From positions 1 to 63,253 of the forward strand of contig JAGWTB010000002.1 in the NCBI GenBank assembly GCA_028869175.1: a stretch of 63,253 nt of DNA. Direction: 5' to 3'. Shown here one piece after another: positions 19,161 to 30,319 of the stretch; position 1 is the stretch's first letter, and every line of letters begins with the position of its first letter. Below the pieces are notes generated by a model. That model was not told the origin of the DNA, did no database searches, and worked only from the letters and a program-made list of their open reading frames with translations. A program made the position numbers and the translations under genes. The stretch is from Sphingomonadales bacterium (GTDB lineage: Bacteria > Pseudomonadota > Alphaproteobacteria > Sphingomonadales > Sphingomonadaceae).

Positions 19161-19344
19161 GTTTTGGGTCGATGAATCAAGGTATCCAAACACCACATCA
19201 GAGCCCATTGCTCCTAAAGGCTAAGAGCTAAGGCGCACAATTGCACTTCATCGGGGGGCTGAGATGGCCTCGCATCCAAGCCAGTCCTCGCCGCGCATCG
19301 GACATGAGGCACCCAGGCTGCCTCTCGCCCGAGCCCGGCCCAGC

Positions 19345-20040
19345 TCAGTGGTAACGCCGCAGCAGCCCGGCCAGCTTGCCCTGCACCTGGACTTCGCCTG
19401 GCCGATAGATCTGCGGTTCGTAAGCGGCGTTGGCGGGATCGAGCCGCACCATGCCTTCCTCCCGGCGAAGGTACTTGAGCGTAGCTTCCTCGCCGCGCAC
19501 CAGGGCCACGACGATCTCGCCGTCGCGCGCGCTGTCGGTGCGGCGGATCAGCGCGTAATCGCCATCAAGAATGCCGGCATCGATCATCGAATCGCCCGAT
19601 ACCTCCAGCGCATAGTGCTCACCCGCGCCCAGCAGGGCTGCCGGGACAGGCAGGGTGGAGGACCCTTCCAGCGCCTCGATCGGCACGCCAGCAGCGATGC
19701 GGCCATGCAGCGGAATCTCAATCACATCATTGGCCGGTTCGGGCCGGACAGGGGCCGCACGCGCCGCGCCGAGCGCCGTGTTGGCATTGGCGGCGGCGCG
19801 GGTGGATGCGACCTTGCTGGAAACATCATCCGGCTGGCGCAGCACTTCCAGCGCACGGGCCCGGTTGGGCAGCCGGCGAATGAAGCCACGCTCTTCCAGC
19901 GCCGAGATCAGCCGGTGCACGCCCGACTTCGACTTGAGGTCCAACGCTTCCTTCATTTCCTCAAACGAGGGGGAAACGCCCGTCTCTTCCAGACGTGCCT
20001 GGATGAAGCGGATCAACTCGTGCTGTTTGCGGGTCAGCAT
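19345..20040 (-). CDS. lexA: SOS repressor LexA
   Basis: Represses DNA-damage genes and inactivates itself by RecA-stimulated self-cleavage. 231 aa. An N-terminal winged-helix DNA-binding domain ([14 protein letters not shown]; recognition region around [17 protein letters not shown]) is followed by an Ala-rich linker of about 45 residues. The cleavage site appears as AAGVP (Ala-Gly), with the catalytic Ser in [11 protein letters not shown] and the Lys in [20 protein letters not shown] start at ATG 20040 rather than the 29-codon upstream extension, because MLTRKQ is the canonical N-terminus. A SOS box lies 71 bp upstream, showing autoregulation. Confidence 0.96.
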   Translation of the reverse strand: MLTRKQHELIRFIQARLEETGVSPSFEEMKEALDLKSKSGVHRLISALEERGFIRRLPNRARALEVLRQPDDVSSKVASTRAAANANTALGAARAAPVRPEPANDVIEIPLHGRIAAGVPIEALEGSSTLPVPAALLGAGEHYALEVSGDSMIDAGILDGDYALIRRTDSARDGEIVVALVRGEEATLKYLRREEGMVRLDPANAAYEPQIYRPGEVQVQGKLAGLLRRYH

Positions 20041-20110
20041 GGCCAGCGACACTCCCTTGCCACGCGGGCCAGGGAGGGGTTCCGAGGCCGGCGGTCCTGT
20101 ATCGTTCCGT

Positions 20111-20125
20111 GAACGAATGCGGAAC
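20111..20125 (-). promoter_or_regulatory. SOS box (LexA operator) of lexA
   Basis: On the minus strand it reads GTTCCGCATTCGTTC, a perfect match to the alphaproteobacterial SOS box GTTC-N7-GTTC. It lies 71-85 bp upstream of the lexA ATG, in the 122-bp gap between moeA and lexA, as expected for autorepression. A further GTTC-N3-GAAC palindrome (20104-20114) abuts it. Confidence 0.88.
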
Positions 20126-20162
20126 AATTAAGCAACCTGCGGGCGCGCGTCAAGCCGCTTCG

Positions 20163-21364
20163 TCAGATGATACCGCCATTTCCGAGCAAATAGATCTGCA
20201 CCTCGTCGCCGGTGGCAGCAGGCGGGGCATGGGCCGCGCGGTCGATCAGCACATTGCTGGCGGCAAGCGAGGCAAGCGCGCTGCTGTCCTGTACGGCCTG
20301 GGTGGTGACGCTGTTGCCGTCCCACTGTGCCCGCAGGAACTCGCGGCGACCGCCGCAGGCGGCAAGCGGTGCGGCGAGACGGGCGGGCACGCATCGCGGC
20401 AGGCAATCGTGCGCACCGAGCATGGCGCGGAGCAATGGCAGGACGAAGTGGAACGCGGTGACATGGCTGGCCACCGGATTGCCCGGCAAGCCAGCGATCA
20501 CCTGGTGCCCGCGCCGGGCGATCAGCAGCGGCTTTCCCGGCTTGATCGCCACACGCCAGAACTGCAATTCCGCGCTGGCGCGCTCCAGCGCGGGGCGGAT
20601 CAGGTCGTGATCTCCGACTGACGCGCCGCCGCTGGTGATCACCAGATCGGCGTCCGAAGCATCGTCCAGCGCGCCGGCGAGCGCGGCGAGATCATCGGGC
20701 ACCGGGCCGATGCGTTGGACCTGACATGGCACCGAGGATGTGAGCAGCGCCGCCAGCATCACGCCGTTGCTCGCGGGAACCTGATGCGGTGCGCAGCGCT
20801 CGCAATCGGCGGCGAGTTCGTCGCCGCTGTCGATCACGACGACGCGGGGCAGGCGGCGCACCGCGACATGCGGGTGCCCTGCCGCCAGTGCCAGTGCGAT
20901 GTGGGCGGGGCCGAAGCGTGCGCCCGTCGGCACCAGCGCGTCGCCATTCACGAAATCCAGACCGGCGCGGCGGATGTGCTTGTCAGCCGGGTGAGGCGCA
21001 GTGCCGATGAGGCGCAGCGAATCGACGTTTCGGGCAAGGTCTTCCTGCACGATCACCGCCTGCGCCCCCGCGGGCAGCACCGCCCCGGTGGCAATCCGCA
21101 CCGCTTCGCCCGGGCCAACCGTGCCGACGTAGGGGTGCCCGGCGGCGCTTTCGCCGATCACCCGCCACGGCCCGGTCAGGTCATCCCCGGCCACCGCATA
21201 ACCATCCATGGCCGAAAGGTCGCAGGCAGGCTGGGTGCGGCGGGCAAGCAACGGCTCGGCGAGGAAGCGCCCAAGCGCGCTTTCCGCATCGACCCGCTCG
21301 ACCGGCAGCAGTGTAGCAAGCGCCAGCAATCGGGCCTGCGCTGCTTCGAGCGTCAGCAATGCCG

Positions 21365-21368
<4 letters not shown>
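20163..21368 (-). CDS. moeA: Molybdopterin molybdenumtransferase MoeA
   Basis: Inserts molybdate into adenylylated molybdopterin, the last step of molybdenum cofactor synthesis. 401 aa. Typical stretches: [13 protein letters not shown] (about residues 53-65), [21 protein letters not shown] (about 88-108), the MoCF domain with [15 protein letters not shown] and the substrate Asp/Lys region KPGKPLLI, then GLPGNPVAS (about 307-315). It starts at an ATG overlapping the moaC stop (ATGA), so the pair is translationally coupled. Confidence 0.95.
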
Positions 21369-21838
<470 letters not shown>

Positions 21839-21974
21839 CCTGCGCGCGCTCTTCCTGCTCAAGTTGGCCGGGCTGGCGCAAGGCGGGGCCCGCCCAGACC
21901 GGCTCGCGGCAACCTCTTGCCAGACGACGCGGATATAGGACAGGGCCTTTGCAGCACGAAGGGGACGACGGCAC

Positions 21975-22535
21975 ATGGCGGAACTGGTCTGGCGTGAGCC
22001 GGTATATGACGGATGGTATCGCTTTGCCCGGGTCGGGTTGCGGCTGCCGGATGGCGCGGTGGTGGAGCGCCACCTGCTGGATAACGGTTCGGCGGTGATG
22101 GTGCTGCCCTACGATCCGGTTCGGCGCGTGGTCATGCTGATTACCCAGCCGCGTGCGGGCGTGCTGGCCTCTGGCGCGCCGCCGGTGCTGGAAGCGCTGG
22201 CGGGCGGGCTTGATGGCATGGCACCCGAACAACGCATTCGCGAGGAAGCGATGGAAGAAGGCGGGCTGCGGCTGGGGACGCTCGAATGGGTGGCGCGCGT
22301 CTGGTCGCTGCCGCCGGTCTCGACCGAGCAGGCAGACCTCTACCTTGCCGCATACGGGGAAGTGGACCGGATCGGACCGGGGGGCGGAGCGGCGGACGAG
22401 CAGGAGCACATCACGGTGCAGGAAGTTGGCTTCGATGCTTTGCGCGCGATGGTGCTGGCGGGCGAACTTGCCGACGCCAAGACCCTGGTGCTTGCGCAGG
22501 CCCTGCTGCTGCGCCACCCGGAGCTTTGGGACTGA
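21975..22535 (+). CDS. Nudix hydrolase (ADP-ribose pyrophosphatase-like)
   Basis: 186 aa. The Nudix box region runs [20 protein letters not shown] (about residues 77-96), with the EExMEEGG core that binds Mg2+ but a non-standard residue at the usual Arg. Upstream, [23 protein letters not shown] is the beta-strand pattern typical of NudF/NudK proteins acting on nucleoside diphosphate sugars or ADP-ribose; the substrate is not determinable here. It is the only plus-strand gene between trpC and moaC, divergent from moaC with 136 bp between starts. Confidence 0.86.
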   Translation: MAELVWREPVYDGWYRFARVGLRLPDGAVVERHLLDNGSAVMVLPYDPVRRVVMLITQPRAGVLASGAPPVLEALAGGLDGMAPEQRIREEAMEEGGLRLGTLEWVARVWSLPPVSTEQADLYLAAYGEVDRIGPGGGAADEQEHITVQEVGFDALRAMVLAGELADAKTLVLAQALLLRHPELWD

Positions 22536-22705
22536 GCCAACCGGCTTGGCGAAGTGTGAGACACCAAGCCTGCCAGTCCCGAACACGTGGAAGAACCGTC
22601 GCTATTTGCAGCGGTTTTGCGCGAGGCCCGCACGATCAAGCCGCACTTTGACAGATCCAGTAACGGTGCAGGTTTCGGGCAGGCAGAGCCTCTGCTGCCG
22701 CTGCC

Positions 22706-23497
22706 TCATCCTTCAAGCAGTGTTCGCGTTGCCGTCGTTACGTCATCTTGCCGCATCAGGCTCTCGCCAACGAGGAAGCAATGCACGCCGCAGGGGGCAA
22801 GGTGCAAAAGGTCTGCGTGCCAGTTGATGCCGCTTTCGCTCACCAGCACTGTGCCTTCGGGGGCCAGCGGGGCGAGGCGTTCCGTGATGCCGATGTCCGT
22901 GACAAAGCGCTTGAGGTCGCGGTTGTTGACCCCGATCAGTCTTGATTTGAGCGCAGTTGCCCGAAGCATCTCATCTTCGTTGTGAACTTCAACCAGCACA
23001 TCCATGCCCCGCTCCAGCGCGGCAGCCTCGATTTCGGCCATCTGCGTGTCGGACAACGCGGCGACGATGATCAGGATCGCATCGGCCCCGATGGCACGCG
23101 CTTCCGCGACTTGCCAGGGATCAACCATGAAATCCTTGCGCAGGACCGGCAGGGTGCAGGCAGCGCGGGCGGCGACGAGATAGTCTTCATGGCCCTGGAA
23201 ATAGGGCGCATCGGTGAGCACCGAGAGGCAGGCTGCGCCGCCAGCCTCATATTGCCGGGCATGATCGGCCGGATGAAAGTCACTCCGGATCAATCCTTTG
23301 GACGGAGAAGCTTTCTTGATTTCGGCGATCAGGCCGAATTTTCCGGCAGCGAGTTTGCTCTCCAGCGCCCTGCGAAAACCGCGCGGGGGCGTCTGCTGGA
23401 CAGCGCGGGCATCGAGATCGGCCAGCGAGGCGAGCGTCTTGCGCGCGGCGACTTCCACGCGCTTGGCGTTGCAGATTTCGGTGAGCTTGTCTGACAT
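22706..23497 (-). CDS. trpC: Indole-3-glycerol-phosphate synthase
   Basis: Closes the indole ring of indole-glycerol phosphate in tryptophan synthesis. 263 aa, monofunctional TIM barrel. [15 protein letters not shown] (catalytic Lys, about residues 56-70), [21 protein letters not shown] (catalytic Lys, about 118-130), [20 protein letters not shown] and VSESGI are all present. The start is ATG 23497. It lies 141 bp downstream of trpD on the same strand; no gene or clear signal is visible in that gap. Confidence 0.96.
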   Translation of the reverse strand: MSDKLTEICNAKRVEVAARKTLASLADLDARAVQQTPPRGFRRALESKLAAGKFGLIAEIKKASPSKGLIRSDFHPADHARQYEAGGAACLSVLTDAPYFQGHEDYLVAARAACTLPVLRKDFMVDPWQVAEARAIGADAILIIVAALSDTQMAEIEAAALERGMDVLVEVHNEDEMLRATALKSRLIGVNNRDLKRFVTDIGITERLAPLAPEGTVLVSESGINWHADLLHLAPCGVHCFLVGESLMRQDDVTTATRTLLEG

Positions 23498-23638
23498 CTG
23501 GCGGCCTCTAGCGTTTCGGCTTGGGCTGAGTCGAGGATTTTGGTTTCATCCGGAGGCATGAAGATGGATCGCCAACATGCACCGCAGGCAATTCAAGGCA
23601 TCGCTGCAATGCGCGCCTTCGCTTGAAACCCTGACCGG

Positions 23639-24631
23639 TCACTTCACCGCGGCAATCCAGCAATCGAGCAGGGCCTTCGCCAGCCCCTTGTCGATAGCTT
23701 CTGCGGCTTCTTCCACGCCGTCCCGCCAATCGGTGACCGCACCCGCGACAATCAGGGCACCGGCGGCATTGAACAGCACCGCGTCGCGGTAGGCACCTTC
23801 TTCGCCCAGCAACATGCGGCGCAGCGCGGCGGCGTTGAAGGCGGCATCCCCGCCGCGAATGGCGCTGAGCGGATGGCGCGGCAGGCCGGCATCGCTGGCT
23901 TCCGCACGACCCATGCGGATGTCTCCATCGCGCACGGTGGCCACTTCGTTGCCACCGGCAAGGCTAAGCTCGTCCAGTCCTTCGTCGCCCGATACAACCT
24001 GCGAATGGGTGGTGCCGAGCCGGGCGAGAGCTTCGGCATAGATCGCAACGTAAGCCGGCCGGGCAATGCCGACGAGTTGCCGTGAAACCTTCGCCGGATT
24101 CGCCAGCGGTCCCATCAGGTTGAAGATCGTCCGTCGTCCAATTGCCCGGCGGATCGGCATGATGCGCCCCATCGCCGGATGGTGCTTTCCGGCGAACAGG
24201 AAGCAGATGCCGATGTCCGCCAGCGTCTGCTCGGCTGTGGCCATCGCGCGCTCGAGGTCGAGGCCAAGCGCTTCGAGCGTATCGGCCCCTCCGGCCTTGG
24301 ACGAAGCTGCCCGGTTGCCGTGCTTCGCCACCGGCACCCCGCAGGCCGCCACGACCAGGCTGACAGCAGTGGAAACATTCAGCGTATGGTGGCCATCGCC
24401 GCCTGTGCCGCAGACATCAATGGCATCGGCCGGCGCGGCGATGGGGATCATGCGGGCACGCATGGCCCGCGCGGCCCCGGCAATTTCGCCCGCGGTTTCA
24501 CCACGTTCGGACAGGGCGACAAGAAACCGGGCGATGTCCTCATCTGGCACCGTGCCGTCCAGCACCGCCCCGAACAGCGCTTCGGCCTCGTCCTCGGCAA
24601 TCGGGGCGTCAGTCGGGGGGAGCCCGGTCAT
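23639..24631 (-). CDS. trpD: Anthranilate phosphoribosyltransferase
   Basis: Transfers the phosphoribosyl group of PRPP to anthranilate in tryptophan synthesis. 330 aa. The PRPP/Mg site [20 protein letters not shown] (about residues 75-94), [21 protein letters not shown] (about 103-123) and the anthranilate-binding region with GPLANPA (about 173-179) are canonical. The ATG overlaps the trpG stop as ATGA, indicating coupling in the order trpG-trpD-trpC. Confidence 0.96.
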   Translation of the reverse strand: MTGLPPTDAPIAEDEAEALFGAVLDGTVPDEDIARFLVALSERGETAGEIAGAARAMRARMIPIAAPADAIDVCGTGGDGHHTLNVSTAVSLVVAACGVPVAKHGNRAASSKAGGADTLEALGLDLERAMATAEQTLADIGICFLFAGKHHPAMGRIMPIRRAIGRRTIFNLMGPLANPAKVSRQLVGIARPAYVAIYAEALARLGTTHSQVVSGDEGLDELSLAGGNEVATVRDGDIRMGRAEASDAGLPRHPLSAIRGGDAAFNAAALRRMLLGEEGAYRDAVLFNAAGALIVAGAVTDWRDGVEEAAEAIDKGLAKALLDCWIAAVK

Positions 24632-25212
24632 GCCAGCTCGCGCACCTGTTCGCCGCAGATCGTCAGGAAGTTCGCCAGCATGGCGTGGCCGTGTTCGGTG
24701 GCGATACTCTCGGGGTGGAACTGCACCCCGTGGATCGGCAGGTGCGCATGGCGGAAGCCCATGACGTGTTCGTCGTCAGACGTGGCGTTGACCACGAGGC
24801 ATTCGGGAATATCGGTAACAATCAGCGAGTGATAGCGCGTGGCGATGAAGGGGCTGGGCAGGCCCCTGAACAGCCCGCTGCCGTCATGGCTGACCGGCGA
24901 GACCTTGCCATGCATCAACCCGCCGCGCACCACCTGGCCGCCGAAATGCTGGCCGATCGACTGATGGCCCAGGCAGACGCCGAGCAGCGGCTTGCCCGCA
25001 TCGGCGCAGGCGCCGACGAGGTCGAGGCTGATGCCCGCTTCGTTGGGCGTGCAGGGGCCGGGCGAGAGCAGGAACCCGCTCGCGCCCGAGGACAATGCCT
25101 GCCCTGCGGACAGGGCATCGTTACGCACGACCTCTACTTCGGCCCCCAGTTCCATCAGGTAATGGACGAGGTTCCAGGTAAAGCTGTCGTAATTGTCGAT
25201 GACGAGGATCAT
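24628..25212 (-). CDS. trpG: Anthranilate synthase component II (glutamine amidotransferase)
   Basis: Supplies ammonia from glutamine to TrpE. 194 aa class I amidotransferase. Starts [18 protein letters not shown]; oxyanion region [13 protein letters not shown] (about 50-62); catalytic Cys in [11 protein letters not shown] (about 77-87); His/Glu in [15 protein letters not shown] (about 165-179). ATG 25212 gives the standard N-terminus, but ATG 25224 (four residues longer) is possible. trpG is separated from trpE by a DUF2233 gene, and a divergent gene begins 45 bp upstream. It may therefore have its own promoter. Confidence 0.95.
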   Translation of the reverse strand: MILVIDNYDSFTWNLVHYLMELGAEVEVVRNDALSAGQALSSGASGFLLSPGPCTPNEAGISLDLVGACADAGKPLLGVCLGHQSIGQHFGGQVVRGGLMHGKVSPVSHDGSGLFRGLPSPFIATRYHSLIVTDIPECLVVNATSDDEHVMGFRHAHLPIHGVQFHPESIATEHGHAMLANFLTICGEQVRELA

Positions 25213-25257
25213 GGCCGTCGCCATAGTCGGGGATTGGCCTGTTTGCCAGCCCCGGTT

Positions 25258-25848
25258 ATGGGCAGTGCCATGCTGCACCTGCCCATCGTCGAGAACCGTA
25301 TCGCCCAGTTCGCCGCCCGCTTCGCCCCGGTGCCGAGTGGCGGCTATGCATGGTTTCGCAACGACTGGAGCGACGGGCTGCCGGTGAGTGAAAGCGAATT
25401 GACCGAATTGCTGGCCAGCCACGCCATGATCCTGCGTCGGACGGAGCGGGCGATGCGCTGGTGGCTGGGCCTGGCTTTCGTGCTGGTGCTTGCCCTCGTC
25501 TTCGTCCGGCACGGCGGGGTGTCGCAATGGTGGGGCGCAGCGCTGTTCGCGCTGCCGCTGCCGTGGGTTTTCCTGGAATGGGTGCGCGCAGAGCGGTTGC
25601 CGGTGCAACTCACCGATGGGCGACGCCCGGTCGCCCCGGCGCGCGGACTGAGAGAGGGTGCCGAAGCGCGACTGGCGGCGCTGCCGGTCATGGTGCCGAT
25701 GCTGATGCTGGGGATCGGCTCGCTGCTGTTGTGGAAGCTGTGGCAGGCAGGTCAACTGGCAAGCGATATGACCGGTAGCGGCGTTGGTATCGGCGTCAGC
25801 CTGTTCGGACTGGCGATCCTGTGGCTCAAGGTGGTGCGGCGCGCCTAG
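25258..25848 (+). CDS. Membrane protein of unknown function
   Basis: 196 aa. A soluble N-terminal 60 residues ([18 protein letters not shown], then [13 protein letters not shown]) is followed by two helices (about 66-83 and 86-101), a polar stretch and two more (about 140-160 and 172-191), ending in a basic VVRRA tail. I recognise no family. Starts at ATG 25258 or 25270 are both possible. It is divergent from trpG, and its last 23 bp overlap the end of the convergent DUF2233 gene. Confidence 0.7.
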   Translation: MGSAMLHLPIVENRIAQFAARFAPVPSGGYAWFRNDWSDGLPVSESELTELLASHAMILRRTERAMRWWLGLAFVLVLALVFVRHGGVSQWWGAALFALPLPWVFLEWVRAERLPVQLTDGRRPVAPARGLREGAEARLAALPVMVPMLMLGIGSLLLWKLWQAGQLASDMTGSGVGIGVSLFGLAILWLKVVRRA

Positions 25849-26611
25849 TAAGCTCCACGACGACCAGCGGGCCGAGCGGCGGCCCCTCGTCGCGGCGGGC
25901 TTGGGCCGGGTCCCACAGCGATGAGACAAAGCCATCAAAATAAAGCGCGTTGCGGCATTTTAGCCGGTCACGGAACAGCCTTGCGAGCTTGCCGAACGAA
26001 ACGGGCTTGGCGCTGATCGCGAACAGGGCCCTTCCATCCGGGCCGATGCCCACCCCGTTCCTGACATAGCGTGAGTCTCCGTCAGAAGCGAAGTCTGGGT
26101 GCAGCTTGCCATCGATCACCAGCATCGGGCCGGACTGGGTGGCAAATTGCAGACCGGGCGGAGACTGCAGGGCAAAGGCCCCGGTTGTTGCCACGTGCCA
26201 GCCCGCCGCGTCGCCATAGAACACGCCGTTGGGCAACATGTGAAAATTCCCCGGCCCGGTCCTGCGGTTGAGGCTTGTGTCTTGCTTGCCGCCTTCGACG
26301 TACAGACCGATCGGCATGCCATTCTCGTCAAACATGCCCGCGTTCATGGCAAAGGCGGGCGCAGCGCTGTGGAATTGGTCATCCGCCAGATGTTGCAGGC
26401 TTCGCAGAGGCTTGCCGTCACGCCCGTTGAGCGCCAGCCGGATAGCATGTTGCCCCGAAATTGCGGTGCAAACGGTGAAGTCGCTGCCGTCAAAATCGAG
26501 TTCCTCGCACGCTGAACGGCTAACCGAACGATCCTGCCGCGATGCCTGCCCGCTGCCGCAGCCGCCAACCATGAGGCCGAAGGCGATGGCCAGGGCAGCC
26601 AGGATTCTCAC
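25826..26611 (-). CDS. DUF2233 (phosphodiester-glycosidase-like) lipoprotein
   Basis: 261 aa. The N-terminal hydrophobic stretch ends in lipobox VGGC (about residues 15-18), predicting a lipoprotein. The catalytic-fold pattern of DUF2233/NAGPA proteins is visible: [20 protein letters not shown] (about 93-112), [50 protein letters not shown], and [12 protein letters not shown] near the end. The substrate is unknown; relatives cleave phosphodiester-linked sugars. The GTG start overlaps the trpE stop (GTGA), so it is translationally coupled to trpE although it has no evident role in tryptophan synthesis. Confidence 0.85.
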   Translation of the reverse strand: MRILAALAIAFGLMVGGCGSGQASRQDRSVSRSACEELDFDGSDFTVCTAISGQHAIRLALNGRDGKPLRSLQHLADDQFHSAAPAFAMNAGMFDENGMPIGLYVEGGKQDTSLNRRTGPGNFHMLPNGVFYGDAAGWHVATTGAFALQSPPGLQFATQSGPMLVIDGKLHPDFASDGDSRYVRNGVGIGPDGRALFAISAKPVSFGKLARLFRDRLKCRNALYFDGFVSSLWDPAQARRDEGPPLGPLVVVELTRRAAPP

Positions 26612-28131
26612 TGCCCGAACCCGGGCTCCCCGGCTACCCGCACCGCTTCGCGCGCGGCGGCGAACAAGGCACCCGCCTTGTTCTGGCATTCCGCCTGTTC
26701 GTATTCCGGCACGCTGTCCGCGACGATCCCTGCGCCCGCCTGGACGTGGAGCACGCCGTCCTTGAGCACGCCGGTGCGCAGGACGATGCAACTGTCAATC
26801 GAACCGTCGGGCGCGAAATAGCCGACGCCGCCGGCATAGGCACCGCGCGTTTCGGGTTCGAGTTCGGCGATCACCTCGCAGGCACGGACCTTGGGCGCGC
26901 CCGAGACGGTGCCGGCGGGGAAGCCGGCGAAAACCGCATCGACCGCATCGTGCTTCGCCGTGTCGAGACGTCCTTCGACGTTGGAGACAATGTGCATGAC
27001 GTGGCTGTAGCGCTCCACCGTGTAGCTTTCGGTGACCTGGACCGAACCGGCAGTGGCCACCCGGCCGACGTCATTTCGGCCAAGATCGAGCAGCATCAGG
27101 TGCTCGGCGCGTTCCTTGGGGTCAGCAAGCAGGCTGGCTTCGTTGGCCCTGTCTTCCTCTGGCGTCTTGCCGCGCGGGCGGGTGCCGGCGATTGGCCGGA
27201 TGGTCACTTCGCCGTCGCGGACCCGCACGAGGATTTCCGGGCTCGATCCGATCAGGGCAAAGCCGGGCAGATCGAGGAAATAGAGGAAAGGCGATGGGTT
27301 CACCCGGCGCAGCGCCCGGTAAAGCGCCAGCGGCGGCAGCGGGAAGGGGCAGGTGAAGCGCTGGGCGAGCACGACCTGGAAGATGTCGCCCGCCTCGATA
27401 TAGTCCTTCGCGCGGCCGACCATGCGGGCATAGTCCGCCGGTGCCATTACCGGTTCGGGTTGCGGCAACGGCAGGCCGGGGTCGATGACCGGCGCGGCGG
27501 GTGCGGCGGCGGCAAGCCGGCGCAGGGCATCGTCGATCCGCTCCTGCGCTACCTCGAGTGTCTGACCCGGCGCGGCATCCGATGGCCAGACCGGAGCGAC
27601 AGCGAACAGTTCATCGCTCAACCGGTCGAGCACCAGGATCAGCGTCGGGCGCACGAACAGCATGTCGGGCAGTTCGAGCACGCTTTGCGGCGCGCGCGGC
27701 AGCTTTTCGACCAGGCCGATGGTTTCATAGCCGAAATAGCCGACCAGACAGGCCAGCGCCGGGGGCAGCGCCGCCGGGATGTTGTCGATGTGGCAGGCCG
27801 AAACCAGTGCACGCAGCTCGCTCAGACTGTCACCCGGCAACGGGGCAAAGGCATCGGGCGTGGTGCGCCATTGGCGGTTGATGGCGCAGGCGGCACCGGT
27901 GGCGCGAAACACCAGGTCTGGATCGAGCCCGAGCAGGCTGTAGCGCCCGCGCACTTCGCCGCCCTCTACCGATTCGAGCAGAAAGTCACCGCGTCCCGGC
28001 TCGAACAGCTTTACCGCTGCTCCCACCGGCGTTTCGGTGTCGGCAATCAGCTTGCGCCACACCAGCGCCGGCTTGCCCGATGCAAGGGCAGCGAAGGCGG
28101 GATCCCAGTTTTCGGGGTGGGCGGTGGTCAT
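26608..28131 (-). CDS. trpE: Anthranilate synthase component I
   Basis: Converts chorismate to anthranilate with TrpG. 507 aa. The N-terminal domain carries the tryptophan feedback motif LLES (DFLLESVEGG, about residues 49-58). The chorismate-binding domain contains GDIFQVVLAQRF (about 247-258), IAGTRPRGKTPEEDRANEA, LLDLGRNDVGRVA (about 347-359), FPAGTVSGAPKVRA and GAYAGGVGYF. ATG 28131 lies 25 bp downstream of the ppiD stop, so trpE is probably read from the ppiD promoter; there is no room for a Trp attenuator between them and none is seen. Confidence 0.96.
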   Translation of the reverse strand: MTTAHPENWDPAFAALASGKPALVWRKLIADTETPVGAAVKLFEPGRGDFLLESVEGGEVRGRYSLLGLDPDLVFRATGAACAINRQWRTTPDAFAPLPGDSLSELRALVSACHIDNIPAALPPALACLVGYFGYETIGLVEKLPRAPQSVLELPDMLFVRPTLILVLDRLSDELFAVAPVWPSDAAPGQTLEVAQERIDDALRRLAAAAPAAPVIDPGLPLPQPEPVMAPADYARMVGRAKDYIEAGDIFQVVLAQRFTCPFPLPPLALYRALRRVNPSPFLYFLDLPGFALIGSSPEILVRVRDGEVTIRPIAGTRPRGKTPEEDRANEASLLADPKERAEHLMLLDLGRNDVGRVATAGSVQVTESYTVERYSHVMHIVSNVEGRLDTAKHDAVDAVFAGFPAGTVSGAPKVRACEVIAELEPETRGAYAGGVGYFAPDGSIDSCIVLRTGVLKDGVLHVQAGAGIVADSVPEYEQAECQNKAGALFAAAREAVRVAGEPGFGQ

Positions 28132-28156
28132 GCGGATACTCGGCGGGTGGGGCGGG

Positions 28157-30094
28157 TCAATTGCCGCCGTTGAGCTGGCTGCGGACGGCGGCGATGGCCG
28201 TATCGTTCTTCTTCACGCCCACTTCGGCGCGGATCGCGCGGCGAAGTTCATCTGCATATTCACGCCCGACGATGCCGCCGAGTTCCTTCTGCGCCTGCGG
28301 CAGCACCGGATCGTTTGCCTGCACCGCGCCGGGGACGATGTCCTTGAGCGCCACGACATACCACCCGCGATTGCCGGGAACCGGCAGCAACTTCGCTGTG
28401 CCCTCGGCCATCGAGAACAGCAGGGTCAGCGGCGGCGGCACTTGCTGGCCCATCTGGGTGAGCTGCATCCGCCCCATGTCGATCCGCTGGACCGGCGGCA
28501 GCGGCGCGCCCACAGAGGCCATGGCAGCGGCAAGGTCGGTGCCCTTCTTCGCCGCGTCGAACGCCTTCTGCGCGGCGGCCTTGGCGGCTGTGGCACCCTT
28601 TTCCATCTGTACCCCGGCGATCAGGGCATCTTTGACTTCAGCCATCGGGGCAGGGGCCGACGTCGTGATCGTGGTGACGTCGTAGATCAGGAACTTCTTG
28701 CCGGCTTCGATTTCCGCCAGCTGGGGCTGATTCTCGCGCTCCATGGCGAAGGCGGTCTGGATGACCTTGGCGAGTTCGACTGGCGCGGTCTTGCCCGGCT
28801 GGCCATAGACCTGCCCGTCGGCGGTCAACGGCTCGGTCGTTGTCAGATTGACCGCCAGTTCTTTGGCGACATCGGACAGTGATCCGCCGTTGTCGAATTC
28901 ATCCTCGATCCGGGCGGTGAAATCGGACAGCGCGGTGCGACGTTTCTCGGCGGCGATCTGGGTGAAAAGCTCGCCGCGCACCTGCTCCAGGCTGCGCGCG
29001 GGCTTGTTCTCGATACCATCGACGCGGATTAGGTGCCAGCCGAGCGCGCTCTTGGCTGGCCCGGCGAGGGCACCCTTGCCGGCGGCGAAAACCGCATCAG
29101 CCACGGCCTGCGAGGCCTGGGTTGAAAGCGCCTGCTTGTCGAGCGCCGGAATGCCGGCGGTGGACAAACCCTTTTCGGCCGCCGCCTTGTCCAGCGGCGT
29201 GCCCTTGGCGACTTCGGCCATGATCGCCCGGGCAGCGGCTTCGGTCGGCGCGATCAGCTGGGTCAGCTTGCGGGTTTCGGACGCGCTGTAGAGCGCCTTG
29301 TTGGCATTGTATCGTGCGGCAATCTCGGCGTCGGTCGGCGCGGCGACCGATTTCAGAGCGCTGCCGTCGAACACGGCATAGCGAATCGCTCGCCGTTCTG
29401 GCCGGATGAAACTGTTGCGCGATTTCGCATAAAACGCCGTCAGTTCGGCGTCGGTCGGCGGAGTCTTCGGTGCGAACGCCGCAGATGGCACCAGCCCGAT
29501 CGAGCCGACGCGATGTTCCCGCAGCAGCGCGGCATAGCGCAGCGCCATGTCGCGCGGGAAAGTCGTGCCGAAAGAGGCTGGGACGAGCACCATCTTGGCG
29601 ACCAGTCCCTGGCCCAGATCTTCGCGCACCAGCTGGTCGGTCAGCCCGCGCTGCTGGAGCATCTGCTTGTAGGCGGTTTCGCTGAAACTGCCATCCGGCC
29701 CGCGAAAGGTCGGGATCTTGGCGATTTCGCTGTCGACCAGCCTGTCGCCCGCGATAATGCCGTGCGCCTCGCCGAAGGCACCGATGGCGTTGCGGTCGAT
29801 CATCTGATCGAGCACCTGGCTTAGCCCGTCCTGCGCGAGGAAGGCCTTCATCGACAGGCGCGGATTGTCCTGCTTCATGTTTTCCAGAGCAGAGGTTGCC
29901 GCCTGGCTCAGCGCGGCGGTGCCGATCCGCTTCTTGCCCACGGTTGCCGCGCGATCTCCGCCGGCAACGCCGCCAAAACCCCCATTGTTCGCCACGTCGC
30001 CGCCGGCAAAGGCCAGCGCGATCAGGCCAACGAAGCCCAGGGTAATCCCGATCCCAAGTTTGGAATTGAAAAAGTTGCGGAAGAACTGAAGCAT
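28157..30094 (-). CDS. ppiD: Peptidyl-prolyl isomerase PpiD (SurA/parvulin type)
   Basis: Periplasmic folding factor anchored in the inner membrane near the Sec translocon. 645 aa. One N-terminal membrane helix ([19 protein letters not shown], about residues 15-33) is followed by a SurA_N-like chaperone domain (to about 230). A parvulin domain lies around 270-365 ([19 protein letters not shown] ... [11 protein letters not shown]), then a long helical C-terminal region. ATG 30094. It heads the operon leading into trpE. Its substrates may include exported outer-membrane proteins; that is family knowledge. Confidence 0.92.
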   Translation of the reverse strand: MLQFFRNFFNSKLGIGITLGFVGLIALAFAGGDVANNGGFGGVAGGDRAATVGKKRIGTAALSQAATSALENMKQDNPRLSMKAFLAQDGLSQVLDQMIDRNAIGAFGEAHGIIAGDRLVDSEIAKIPTFRGPDGSFSETAYKQMLQQRGLTDQLVREDLGQGLVAKMVLVPASFGTTFPRDMALRYAALLREHRVGSIGLVPSAAFAPKTPPTDAELTAFYAKSRNSFIRPERRAIRYAVFDGSALKSVAAPTDAEIAARYNANKALYSASETRKLTQLIAPTEAAARAIMAEVAKGTPLDKAAAEKGLSTAGIPALDKQALSTQASQAVADAVFAAGKGALAGPAKSALGWHLIRVDGIENKPARSLEQVRGELFTQIAAEKRRTALSDFTARIEDEFDNGGSLSDVAKELAVNLTTTEPLTADGQVYGQPGKTAPVELAKVIQTAFAMERENQPQLAEIEAGKKFLIYDVTTITTSAPAPMAEVKDALIAGVQMEKGATAAKAAAQKAFDAAKKGTDLAAAMASVGAPLPPVQRIDMGRMQLTQMGQQVPPPLTLLFSMAEGTAKLLPVPGNRGWYVVALKDIVPGAVQANDPVLPQAQKELGGIVGREYADELRRAIRAEVGVKKNDTAIAAVRSQLNGGN

Positions 30095-30319
30095 TTCTGG
30101 CGTCGCCCGGCTTGTCCGCCCCGCCCGCTGGCGGCGGGGCTTCGGAGCGGGGCTTTAGGATGGTCTGGCGAAACCCGCAATGGGCGGCAAAAGGCCATGC
30201 CCGAAGTGTGCCGATGGCCTTCCGTCCACCGCAGGACTTTTGACAAGCGCGCTCCTGCTGGCCTAGCGGGGTGGGAACAGGTTCAGGGACGGGGGGATTC
30301 GCCCCGGTACAGGGAAATC

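Larger units (their letters stand above)
18822..19344. other. Intergenic region between comEC and lexA
   Basis: Some 520 bp between the convergent ends of comEC and lexA without a convincing gene. It is dominated by palindromic repeats, described separately at 18848-18974 and 19040-19160. The remainder, 19161-19344, shows no structure I can name; the few open frames on the plus strand that cross into lexA are antisense shadows. Confidence 0.7.

Noticed and set aside
24685..25257. N-terminal extension of the membrane gene at 25258 (frame open from 24685)
   Set aside because: That part is antisense to trpG and Arg/Gln-rich; the hydrophobic protein begins at 25258.
28132..28156. Tryptophan attenuator/leader peptide before trpE
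   Set aside because: Only 25 bp separate ppiD and trpE; no leader peptide with Trp codons fits.
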